A stretch of 64,000 nt of DNA. It comes from Halomonas socia. Lineage in GTDB: Bacteria > Pseudomonadota > Gammaproteobacteria > Pseudomonadales > Halomonadaceae. Below the pieces are notes generated by a model that saw nothing but the letters and a program-made list of their open reading frames with translations, made no database searches and was not told the origin of the DNA. This document shows positions 53,122 through 60,513 of this stretch, piece after piece (the stretch's first letter is position 1; each line of letters begins with the position of its first letter). The stretch covers positions 1,612,001 through 1,676,000 of the forward strand of contig NZ_CP048812.1 in the NCBI RefSeq assembly GCF_010977575.1. The letters run 5' to 3'. Both the position numbers and the translations under genes were made by a program.

Positions 53122-53208
53122 ATTTACCGATAGCCCAGGTCTTGACCTGTCCCGGGCGGTCGCTCCTCTTCACTTCTTCTATTCCTCCGGTCACTCTATG
53201 GCTTTTAG

Positions 53209-53334
53209 CGCTTCCCGGTCTTCTGCGGCCAGGGCGACCTCGTCACCCAGATCGACGCCATCCTCGCTGATGAGCATCTGAGCCACGAAGAGAAGCGCAC
53301 GGCCCTGGAAGCCATCGAGTGGTCGGAGAAGTAA
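53209..53334 (+). pseudogene. Remnant of a small protein gene
   Basis: Reads RFPVFCGQGDLVTQID then AILADEHLSHEEKRTALEAIEWSEK and a stop. It has no start codon, and an in-frame stop (TAG) sits directly before it. The helical, charged C-terminus looks like a real protein end, so this is a decayed or truncated gene. Confidence 0.55.
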
Positions 53335-53369
53335 CACCAGTCCCGCCATCCGACGGGCCAAATGAAAAG

Positions 53370-53516
53370 CCGCCCATCATTGATGGGCGGCGATCCCCGC
53401 ATGGCGGGGTACGTTTCACTATCGGTCAGTCTAGAGTACTTAGCCCGATCATCCCCCGCTTGGCGGGGTATACAGATAAAGAGGACCGCCAAGGGTGTTA
53501 GTGGCGCCCTTGGCGG
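53370..53516. repeat. Cluster of four inverted repeats
   Basis: Hairpins at 53370-53390 (CCGCCCATCA/TGATGGGCGG), 53395-53409 (CCCCGC/GCGGGG), 53454-53468 (CCCCGC/GCGGGG again, both within CCCCGCNTGGCGGGGTA) and 53486-53516 (CCGCCAAGGG/CCCTTGGCGG). The first is followed by a T-rich stretch on the minus strand and may be a terminator. Confidence 0.6.
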
Positions 53517-53617
53517 CCGCCAACCTGCAGAACAGGCCTGCAAGCCGGCCAAGGCTCCCCGCCTCGTGCGAGGCGGATTGAGTCTAGGCCAAACGTTAGG
53601 GCGTTAGAAGGCTTGGC

Positions 53618-53761
53618 ATGGCAATGGACGAAATTCGCTGCAAGGCGTGCAACCGCAAGCTATAGCATCATCGAACTCCAGTGCCCGCGCTGTGGGCACC
53701 TCAACAGACAGAGAGCCGCAAGCTCCGAACCAATGCCAAATAAGGAGCGAACTCGTGGCTA
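53618..53761 (+). pseudogene. Frameshifted Com-like zinc-finger regulator of Mu-type phages
   Basis: Starts MAMDEIRCKACNRKL and meets a stop; in another frame it goes on SIIELQCPRCGHLNRQRA to a stop overlapping the next gene. Together the two CxxC pairs and spacing match Com, the phage Mu protein that activates mom translation. One frameshift (or small deletion) disables it. Its partner, an adenine methylase, follows at once, the arrangement of Mu-like prophages. Confidence 0.75.
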
Positions 53762-54404
53762 ACTTGATCATTCCCCTGGATGGGCGGCAAGCGCTGCCTG
53801 GCTGACCGGATCTTCCTCCTTAATGCCTGACCACCAGTGCTACGTGGAGCTCTTCGCCGGTGGCGCGGCGCTGTTCTTCCTCCGCCCGGTACCGGCCGAG
53901 GTGGAGGTGCCAACGACGTCAACGGCGACCTGGTCAACCTCTACCGCGTCGTGCAGAACAACCTCGAGGAGTTCGTCAGGCAGTTCAAATGAGCGATCAG
54001 CTCACGCCAGATATTCGAGTGGCAGAAGAGGACACGGCCAGAGACGCTGACGGATATCCAGCGTGCCGCCCGGTTCTATTACCTGCACCAGAACGCCTTC
54101 GGTGCCCGGGTCGAGAGCCAGAGCTTCGGCACTGCCATCACCACACCCACGGGGCTCAATCTGCTGCGTCTTGAGGAAACCCTATCGGCGGCCCACTTGC
54201 GCCTCGCCAGCACTTACATCGAGCACCTCACCTGGCAGGAGTGCATTCGGCGATACGACCGCCCACATTCGCCGTATCTTCGCCGGCTACCACATCGAGA
54301 CCACCGACATCCGTTACACCGTCGGCGGCGGCAAGGGATCAGACGCCCGCGAGGTGTTGATCTTCAGCTGGGACATGGCGGCAGAGTTGGCAGGGATGTT
54401 CTGA
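53755..54404 (+). pseudogene. Ruined D12-class DNA adenine methylase
   Basis: GTG start with AAGGAG upstream. Pieces in successive frames read MANLIIP, WMGGKRCLADRIFLL, CYVELFAGGAALFFLRP (SAM motif FAGG), NDVNGDLVNLYRVVQNN, WQKRTRPETLTDIQRAARFYYL and HIETTDIRYTVGGGKG to the end. Damage: several frameshifts, a Trp codon turned TGA after QFK (53988-53990), and a deletion joining RRYDRPH to IRRIFAGYH that removes the catalytic DPPY motif. Non-functional; belongs with the Com remnant. Confidence 0.8.
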
Positions 54405-54476
54405 TATCGTTATGCCATAGGCATACACGGGAGGGGGCAGTATGGAAGTGGGGGCAGCTATCACGGGCTTGAAGGC

Positions 54477-54484
54477 GGCGATAC
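54477..54484 (+). repeat. IS66 target-site duplication, left copy
   Basis: GGCGATAC, repeated exactly at 56946-56953. Eight bases is the standard IS66 duplication. Confidence 0.9.
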
Positions 54485-54567
54485 GTATGCGCCCGGTGAA
54501 CACACCTTACGCTGAGGCTCCGCGCCGGCGACATTAGGTGTCCACCTATTTTAAGTGGGCACCTATC

Positions 54568-54933
54568 ATGACGACCCCAAGTACCGAGCGTGAGATTCGC
54601 CGCCGGCGGCGCTACACCCGCGAGTTCAAGGCCAGCGTTATCGCCGCCTGTCAGCAACCCGATGTTTCGATTGCCCAAGTGGCCCTGGCATATGGGTTGA
54701 ACACCAACCTCGTCCAGAAGTGGATCCGCCTGGCTAAGAAACAGAGCCACCTGCCGGCTCCGCCGGATTTCGTGTCGTTGCCTGTACCCACAACAACTCC
54801 AGAAAGGCCATCGGCTCAGCCCTCCTCCTCGGACATTACCATTGAGATCCCCAATGCACGTGGTGCCATCACCGTTCGCTGGCCGGTCAGCGATGCCGCG
54901 CAATGTGTACAGTGGTTGAAGGGGCTGCTGTGA
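54568..54933 (+). CDS. tnpA: IS66 accessory protein TnpA
   Basis: 121 residues from the ATG at 54568. N-terminal HTH (RREIRRRRRYTREFK-like run, then SIAQVALAYGLNTNLVQKWIRLAKK) of the transposase_8 / IS66 Orf1 type; C-terminus IEIPNARGAITVRWP. Ends in TGATG overlap with tnpB. Confidence 0.93.
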   Translation: MTTPSTEREIRRRRRYTREFKASVIAACQQPDVSIAQVALAYGLNTNLVQKWIRLAKKQSHLPAPPDFVSLPVPTTTPERPSAQPSSSDITIEIPNARGAITVRWPVSDAAQCVQWLKGLL

Positions 54934-55268
54934 TGATTCGCATCGATGAGATCTGGCTGTCCACCGAGCCGTTAGACATGCGCGCCGGTCCCGATACCGC
55001 CCTGGCGCGGGTGGTCAAGGTGTTTGGCACCGCCCGACCACACTGTGCCTACCTGTTCGCCAACCGCCGCGGCAACCGCATGAAGGTACTGATCCACGAT
55101 GGCTTGGGAGTCTGGCTCTGTGCTCGCCGACTCAATCAAGGCAAGTTCCACTGGGCCGGCAACTGGCACGGCGACCAGCTGGAACTGTCATCCGAGCAGG
55201 TGGCGGCGCTGGTACAGGGCCTGCCCTGGCAACGCATCGGTCCGGCGGGGGCCATTTCGGTACTGTAA
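54933..55268 (+). CDS. tnpB: IS66 accessory protein TnpB
   Basis: 111 residues. The IS66 Orf2 signature is clear: IWLSTEPLDMRAGPDTALARVV, YLFANRRGNRMKVLIHDGLGVWL, ARRLNQGKFHW. Required for transposition with TnpA and TnpC; biochemical role not settled. Confidence 0.95.
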   Translation: MIRIDEIWLSTEPLDMRAGPDTALARVVKVFGTARPHCAYLFANRRGNRMKVLIHDGLGVWLCARRLNQGKFHWAGNWHGDQLELSSEQVAALVQGLPWQRIGPAGAISVL

Positions 55269-55362
55269 GTCGCGCGGTGAACTTATCGGCACAGAAGGCG
55301 AGCCCTGGCCATTCGATAATCTGCGCATCCCTTTGCTGCTGGCGGGCTGGCATAATCAGAGG

Positions 55363-56913
55363 ATGAAGACGCCGCCTGACTTGTCCCAACTCTCTCCCGA
55401 TCAGCTCCGCCACCTGGCGGCAACGCTGATGGCGCAGGTGGAGGAAAAGGACCGGGCGCTGACACAGAGCCAAGAAACGCTACGCCACACCGAGCAGGTC
55501 AATCAGAAGCTGACTTATGAATTGGCGCTGCTTAAGCGCCACGCTTTCGGCAAGCGCAGCGAACAGCTCAACGTCCTGCAGATCAGCCTGCTGGAGGAGA
55601 TGGTGGATGCCGACATCGCCGCCATCGAGACTGAGCTTGAGGATCTGAAGCTCACCTCCACTCCGCCGGTGCCCAAGAAGGCCCCCAAGCGCGCCCCCTT
55701 GCCTCCCGAGCTGCCGCGCACCGAGGTTCACCATGATCCGGAGAATGATCATTGCACCTGCGGTTGCCAGCTGCGGCGGATCGGCGAGGAGATCAGCGAA
55801 AAGCTCGACTACACGCCAGGCGTGTTCCACGTCGAGCGCCATGTTCGCGGCAAATGGGTCTGCGACCAGTGTGAGACGCTGATCCAGGCGCCGATGCCGG
55901 CCCAGATCATCGACAAGGGCATCCCCACCGCCGGCCTGCTGGCCCAGGTGCTGATCGCTAAGTATGCCGATCATCTGCCCCTCTATCGCCAAGAGCAGAT
56001 CTTTGCCCGTGCCGGTGTACCGATTCCGCGCTCCACCTTGGGCGAGTGGGCTGGCATCTGCGGGGTGCGGCTCCAGCCACTGGTCGATGCGCTGCGTGAC
56101 CTGTTGCTTGCCGAGCCCGTGCTGCATGCCGACGAGACCCCGGTGCCGATGCTGGCCCCAGGCAAGAAGAAGACCCACCGTGCCTACCTCTGGGCTTACG
56201 CCACGACGCCCTACGCCGGATTGCAGGCGGTGGTCTACGACTTCAGCGAGGGGCGTGGCGGTCAGCATGCCCGTGACTTCCTCGGTGAGTGGAAGGGCAA
56301 GCTGATCTGCGACGACTACAGCGGCTACAAGCAGAGCTTTGCCAAGGGCGTCACCGAGATCGGCTGCATGGCTCATGCGCGACGCAAGTTCGTCGACCTA
56401 CACGTGGCTGCCAAGAGTCAGATTGCCAAACAGGCCATCGAACTGATCGGCCAGCTTTACCAGGTGGAGCGCGAGGCCCAGTCACTGAGCGCGGAAGAAC
56501 GCCAACGACTGAGGGAGACACGGGCGAGGCCCATCGCCGACGCGCTGCACCGCTGGATGTTGGCTCACCGCGAGAAAGTGCCAAACGGCTCGGCGACGGC
56601 CAAGGCGCTGGACTATAGCTTGAAGCGTTGGGCGACGCTGACGCGCTACCTCGATGACGGCGGGTTACCCATCGACAACAACCGGGTGGAAAACCTGATT
56701 CGTCCCTGGGCGCTCGGTCGCAGCAACTGGCTGTTTGCCGGCTCGCTGCGCAGCGGCCAGCGTGCCGCCAACATCATGAGCCTGATCCAATGCGCCAAGC
56801 TGAACGGCCATGAGCCCTACGCTTACCTGAAGGATGTGCTCGAACGGCTGCCGACCCAGAAGGCCAGCCAGCTCCACGAACTCCTGCCCCACAACTGGCA
56901 ACTCGTCGACTGA
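55363..56913 (+). CDS. tnpC: IS66 transposase TnpC
   Basis: 516 residues from MKTPPDLSQLSPDQLRHLAA. Coiled-coil region (about 20-60), zinc-binding block CTCGCQLRRIG with CDQCETLIQ, then the DDE core: Asp in LHADETPVPML, Asp in CDDYSGYKQ, Glu in DNNRVENLIRPWALGR. Full length without stops or frameshifts. Confidence 0.96.
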   Translation: MKTPPDLSQLSPDQLRHLAATLMAQVEEKDRALTQSQETLRHTEQVNQKLTYELALLKRHAFGKRSEQLNVLQISLLEEMVDADIAAIETELEDLKLTSTPPVPKKAPKRAPLPPELPRTEVHHDPENDHCTCGCQLRRIGEEISEKLDYTPGVFHVERHVRGKWVCDQCETLIQAPMPAQIIDKGIPTAGLLAQVLIAKYADHLPLYRQEQIFARAGVPIPRSTLGEWAGICGVRLQPLVDALRDLLLAEPVLHADETPVPMLAPGKKKTHRAYLWAYATTPYAGLQAVVYDFSEGRGGQHARDFLGEWKGKLICDDYSGYKQSFAKGVTEIGCMAHARRKFVDLHVAAKSQIAKQAIELIGQLYQVEREAQSLSAEERQRLRETRARPIADALHRWMLAHREKVPNGSATAKALDYSLKRWATLTRYLDDGGLPIDNNRVENLIRPWALGRSNWLFAGSLRSGQRAANIMSLIQCAKLNGHEPYAYLKDVLERLPTQKASQLHELLPHNWQLVD

Positions 56914-56945
56914 TCATTCACAAAGGGTGATGCCCGTTCGCTTAC

Positions 56946-56953
56946 GGCGATAC
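56946..56953 (+). repeat. IS66 target-site duplication, right copy
   Basis: GGCGATAC, identical to 54477-54484. Confidence 0.9.
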
Positions 56954-57563
56954 AGGCGGCTAGGTCCATCAAGGACATAAATGACCAGGCACAGCTCAAT
57001 GCCGCAGTGAGTGAAATCATGGAGAAGCTTGCATCGTCGCAAACTGACCTAGTGGCCTTGCTCGCTGAGAACCATGAGCTGATAGACGAGAACAGGCGTT
57101 TGAGGGAGAAGCTGCAGAAGACAGAACGCTTTGAGCGCTACCGTCTGGAACAAACCCCGATGGGCGACTTCATCCTCCAGCTCAAGGATAAGCACGTGAC
57201 GGATGAAGAGCCTACGCACGCAATCTGTACTTATTGCAGAGAGGAAGGCAAGCTCTCTTACCTGAGCGAGGGCTCTCATCGCTACCGGTGCCGTACATGT
57301 CTAAGAAGCGCTTGGATCAAACCTGTCGAGAGAAGGCCCCGCAGTAGGACTGTTCGCAGCGGCATCTGATAGCTTCAGGAAGCGCTTCTATCGATTCTCT
57401 GACCAGTGCCAAACAAGCCGCTCATTTGCGGCGGCGCTTCACCCCCCGCGTATGCCAAGTATACCGCTGGTTAGTGTCAAGTCTGGCACGCGGTTACAGG
57501 TGGTAATGGTGGGCGTCACCGGAGGCAGGCTGCATCTTGCAGTGTGTGTATGAATCCCATGCC

Positions 57564-57881
57564 TCAAGCCATTTCCAATTCAACGTGTCCTGGAGAGGAA
57601 CGGCGCCGTGAAGGGCCGATGACGATTTTGACGTCTCTCCCTAGACGAGCGAAGGCCTCGAGCATCTTGGCTTCGCTGATGCCACGGAACTGCCCACGCA
57701 GCAGGGCGGAAACCTTGGGCTGAGGAATACCCATTAGCTCGGCGGCTTTGATCTGCGTGAGGCGGCGGCGCTTGATGATCTCCCCGATCTTGGCGGCCAG
57801 TTGGGCCTTAAGCAGCATTTCCTCGGCATCTGGCACGCCCAGGTCGGCATAGACATTGGTGGAGCCGGTGTCGATGGTCAT
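57564..57881 (-). CDS. XRE-family HTH protein, antitoxin-like, without partner
   Basis: 105 residues. HTH at about 36-66 (KIGEIIKRRRLTQIKAAELMGIPQPKVSALLRG) followed by RGISEAKMLEAFARLGRDVKIVI, the HigA/HTH_37 pattern of antitoxins that pair with RelE/Gp49-type toxins. No toxin ORF lies beside it, so it is a solitary antitoxin or repressor. It follows the brnTA pair on the same strand by 79 bases. Confidence 0.85.
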   Translation of the reverse strand: MTIDTGSTNVYADLGVPDAEEMLLKAQLAAKIGEIIKRRRLTQIKAAELMGIPQPKVSALLRGQFRGISEAKMLEAFARLGRDVKIVIGPSRRRSSPGHVELEMA

Positions 57882-57960
57882 GGTATCGCTCTCATGGCGT
57901 CATCTCATATCCACCTGGAAGGGGGAGAGGCGACGGTGATGAAGCAGAGAAGGCCTGGGA

Positions 57961-58260
57961 CTAGCGATGATTGTCCATTTTGTTGACGTCATGCTCGGCC
58001 AGAAACTGGCGTAGCGCATCGTTCATGCGGGTCTGCCAGCCGGGGCCGGTCTGACGGAAGGCTTCGATAACGTCCTGATCGTAGCGGACCTTGACGGGCA
58101 CCTTGCGTTCTTTGGGTTCGAGCGGGGGACGGCCACGGCCACGCTTGACCAAGGTATCACCGTGGTACTGGTGGGCGTCGTCGAACCACTCCTGGTCGAG
58201 CTCTGGAGCGTCGTCAGGGTCAACCCATGTTGGCTTGGAAGTATCGGATTTCGCGTTCAT
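57961..58260 (-). CDS. brnA: BrnA antitoxin
   Basis: 99 residues. Ends in a ribbon-helix-helix-like domain, PVKVRYDQDVIEAFRQTGPGWQTRMNDALRQFL, the BrnA hallmark (KxxVxxRxDxDVxExFK type). It binds and neutralises BrnT and represses the operon. Overlaps the end of brnT by 41 bases. Confidence 0.9.
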   Translation of the reverse strand: MNAKSDTSKPTWVDPDDAPELDQEWFDDAHQYHGDTLVKRGRGRPPLEPKERKVPVKVRYDQDVIEAFRQTGPGWQTRMNDALRQFLAEHDVNKMDNHR

Positions 58261-58504
58261 TGGCGTGCCTCATTGAGATGATGCGCCGTCGTTGGCCTCT
58301 CCAGGTCCAGACAAGGACGACGAGGCGATGGTTCAGGTAGCCCAGGGTGATAATGCGCTCCTCACCGTAGTCGTGCCTGTTGTCGATCCGCATCATGGTG
58401 TCGCCGGCAAAGACTCGGTGAGCATGGGCAAAATCTAGCTGCCTTTCTTGTAGCGTCTTAAGGCGCTTGGCGTCGTCATACTCGATCTCTAGATCTTGGG
58501 GCAT
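58220..58504 (-). CDS. brnT: BrnT ribonuclease toxin
   Basis: 94 residues from MPQDLEIEYDDAKRLKTLQERQ at 58504. RelE-fold toxin: LDFAHAHRVFAGDT, DNRHDYGEERIITLGYL, LVVLVWTWRGQRRRIISMRHANEREIRYF, matching BrnT including the C-terminal IISxRxAxxxE block. First gene of brnTA; the promoter region 58505-58560 is AT-rich (TATATTTAATGTA). Confidence 0.91.
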   Translation of the reverse strand: MPQDLEIEYDDAKRLKTLQERQLDFAHAHRVFAGDTMMRIDNRHDYGEERIITLGYLNHRLVVLVWTWRGQRRRIISMRHANEREIRYFQANMG

Positions 58505-58708
58505 GGGCGATCCTATGTGTATATTTAATGTACCCACGAAATATGGGGCTGTCAAACCGTGGTCGCTGGGTGGGGCGGCGAAAGTGTCGACAGCACTTGA
58601 ATTGAGCACCCTCGCCCCTACGTTCTACATGGCTAGGCGGCATGCATCGCTGCCAGCCCGCTATTTCTGCATCAACAACCCGATCACAGGTTCCAGGAGG
58701 TGATTTGG
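58505..58708. other. Intergenic region between brnT and ectD
   Basis: About 200 bases holding divergent promoters. The left part is AT-rich (brnTA operator likely). AGGAGG at 58695-58700 is the ectD ribosome site. No clear osmotic promoter box was identified. Confidence 0.4.
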
Positions 58709-59650
58709 ATGTCGGTACAGACCGCTACCCGCAACGCTCATTATCATTCGCCCGCCGCGCAGCAGCGCGACCCCTATCCGACGCGGCTGTCGCAGCCGCT
58801 CGGCATGCCTTGGCTCAAGCGCCATGAGGCGGTGGTCAAGGGCAGCGCCGAGGATGGCCCCTTGAGCCAGGCGCAGCTCGATGCCTTCGAGCGCCAGGGC
58901 TTTCTATTCGAACCCAATTTCCTGAGCGGCGACGAGCTCGATGCCCTGCGCGAAGAGCTCAAGGCCCTGATGTTCAACCAGGACTACGTTGGCCGTGATT
59001 TCAGCATTACCGAACCAGGCGGAGAGGAAATCCGCTCGCTGTTTGCCGTGCACTTCCTCTCCGAGCGTTTTCGGCGCCTGGCGCAGGACCCGCGGCTGAA
59101 GGGGCGTGCCGAGCAGATACTCGGCGGCGAAGCCTATGTCCATCAGTCGCGGATCAACTGTAAGCCTGGCTTCCAGGGCAAGGGCTTCAACTGGCACTCC
59201 GATTTCGAAACCTGGCACGCCGAGGACGGCATGCCGGAGATGCACGCGGTGAGCGCGTCACTGGTGCTCACCGACAATCACCACTTCAATGGCCCGCTGA
59301 TGCTGGTGCCGGGCTCGCACAAGGTCTTCGTGCCTTGCCTCGGCGAAACGCCGGACGATCATCACAAGCAGTCGCTTAAGATGCAGGAGCTCGGCGTTCC
59401 CGGGCGCGAGGCACTCGAGGAACTAATTGCGCGACACGGCATAGAGGCGCCGACCGGCGCGGCCGGGGGACTGCTGCTGTTCGACTGCAATACGCTGCAT
59501 GGCTCCAACGCCAATATGTCGCCGGATCCCCGCAGCAACGCATTTTTTGTTTACAATCGCCGAGACAACCGCTGCGTTGCCCCCTATGCGGCGAAGCGTG
59601 CACGGCCGGCATTCCTGGCCCACCAGCCGGATGCAGACTGGTCGCCGTAA
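58709..59650 (+). CDS. ectD: Ectoine 5-hydroxylase
   Basis: 313 residues from MSVQTATRN at 58709, with AGGAGG nine bases upstream; a GTG at 58700 is too close to it. Fe(II)/2-oxoglutarate dioxygenase making 5-hydroxyectoine. Signature NWHSDFETWHAEDGMP holds the iron His and Asp; second His in TLHGSNANMSPDPRSN; FFVYNRRDNRC follows. ectABC are not adjacent; solitary ectD genes are common in Halomonas. Marks the organism as an osmolyte-producing halophile. Confidence 0.97.
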   Translation: MSVQTATRNAHYHSPAAQQRDPYPTRLSQPLGMPWLKRHEAVVKGSAEDGPLSQAQLDAFERQGFLFEPNFLSGDELDALREELKALMFNQDYVGRDFSITEPGGEEIRSLFAVHFLSERFRRLAQDPRLKGRAEQILGGEAYVHQSRINCKPGFQGKGFNWHSDFETWHAEDGMPEMHAVSASLVLTDNHHFNGPLMLVPGSHKVFVPCLGETPDDHHKQSLKMQELGVPGREALEELIARHGIEAPTGAAGGLLLFDCNTLHGSNANMSPDPRSNAFFVYNRRDNRCVAPYAAKRARPAFLAHQPDADWSP

Positions 59651-59772
59651 TGGTGAGAGACGGCTCGGGCGGGAGCGCTGGACTGGCGCGCCCGCTGCGG
59701 TAAACTGTAACGCTTATCATGCAAGCGGCGCCCGAGACGTCGCCTCCCCTTTACTCAGGAGAATATCCCGCC

Positions 59773-60438
59773 ATGCGCTTTGTTCCCCGTTTCACCGATG
59801 GCCAGGAATTTCCTCACGCGCTGGGCAAGATCGTCTGCGTTGGTCGCAACTACGCCGACCATGCCAAAGAACTGGACAACCCGATTCCCACTGAACCGCT
59901 GCTGTTCATCAAACCGTCGACCTGCGCGGTGCCGCTGGACGAGCCGATCGATGCGCCGTTTTCCCGCGGCGACGTGCACTTCGAGACCGAGCTTGCGCTG
60001 CTGATCGGCGAGCCGCTGACCCATGCCACCGCCTCGGAAGCCGAGCGTGCGGTAGTGGGCATCGGCCTGGCGCTGGACTTGACCCTGCGCGACATCCAGT
60101 CGCAGTTGAAAGAGAAGGGCTACCCTTGGGAGATCGCCAAGAGCTTCGACGGAGCCTGCCCGCTGTCGCCGTTCCTGGAGCTGAATCGCGTGCCCAACTG
60201 GAGTGCGTTGACCTTTAGCCTGGATATCGACGGCGAGCGAGTGCAGAGCGGTGAAGGGTCCGACATGCTGTTCCCGGTAGCGACCCTGCTGGCCGAGATG
60301 AGTCGCCACTTCACCCTGCTGCCGGGCGACGTGGTGCTGACCGGCACCCCGCCGGGGGTCGGGGAGCTGCCGCGCGGGGCCGAGCTGCACTTTACCCTGA
60401 CCGGTGGACTGGAAGTGGCGACCCGGGTGATCGACTAG
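59773..60438 (+). CDS. Fumarylacetoacetate hydrolase family protein
   Basis: 221 residues from MRFVPRFTDGQEFPHALG at 59773 (AGGAGA upstream). Metal-binding FAH fold: VCVGRNYADHAKEL, HFETELALLIG (metal Glu residues), SFDGACPLSPF, MLFPVATLLAEMSRHFTLLPGD and LTGTPPGVGEL. Close to YcgM-type acylpyruvase/oxaloacetate tautomerase proteins; actual substrate not determinable. Confidence 0.93.
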   Translation: MRFVPRFTDGQEFPHALGKIVCVGRNYADHAKELDNPIPTEPLLFIKPSTCAVPLDEPIDAPFSRGDVHFETELALLIGEPLTHATASEAERAVVGIGLALDLTLRDIQSQLKEKGYPWEIAKSFDGACPLSPFLELNRVPNWSALTFSLDIDGERVQSGEGSDMLFPVATLLAEMSRHFTLLPGDVVLTGTPPGVGELPRGAELHFTLTGGLEVATRVID

Positions 60439-60457
60439 CCTTTTGCAAGGCCAATAC

Positions 60458-60494
60458 CAATGCGCCCCCGCAGCCAGGCTGTGGGGGCGCATTG
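60458..60494. terminator. Bidirectional terminator between FAH gene and speA
   Basis: CAATGCGCCCCC/GGGGGCGCATTG 12-bp stem, extended inside by CAGC/GCTG. It lies between convergent genes; T runs are weak. Confidence 0.7.
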
Positions 60495-60513
60495 CGTTAG
60501 GGCAGCGGTCGTA

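Larger units (their letters stand above)
53122..53617. other. Gene-poor, decayed stretch with hairpins
   Basis: About 500 bases without an intact gene. It holds one coding remnant (53209-53334) and four short inverted repeats (53370-53516), described separately. I see no promoter or tRNA in it. Confidence 0.6.
54485..56945 (+). mobile_element. IS66-family insertion sequence
   Basis: 2461 bases. Ends are imperfect inverted repeats: left GTATGCGCCCGGTGAACAC, right (reverse) GTAAGCGAACGGGCATCAC, 13 of 19 matching. Flanked by an 8-bp duplication. Contains tnpA, tnpB and tnpC, all intact, so the element looks active or recently inserted. Confidence 0.93.
54442..57369 (+). pseudogene. Small coiled-coil/zinc-ribbon gene split by IS66
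   Basis: Exons-like halves 54442-54484 and 56954-57369 rejoin in frame when the IS and one target copy are removed, giving 152 residues: MEVGAAITGLKAAIQ, then a helical coiled-coil (about 15-75, SEIMEKLASSQTDLVALLAEN), then a zinc ribbon with two CxxC pairs (CTYCREEG, YRCRTC) and a basic tail. GGGAGGGG precedes the ATG. Proteins of this plan occur in prophages and plasmids; function unknown. A downstream ATG at 57025 could still yield the C-terminal part. Confidence 0.85.

Noticed and set aside
53395..53468. Two similar palindromes as a possible CRISPR
   Set aside because: Only two short copies, no regular spacers and no cas genes.
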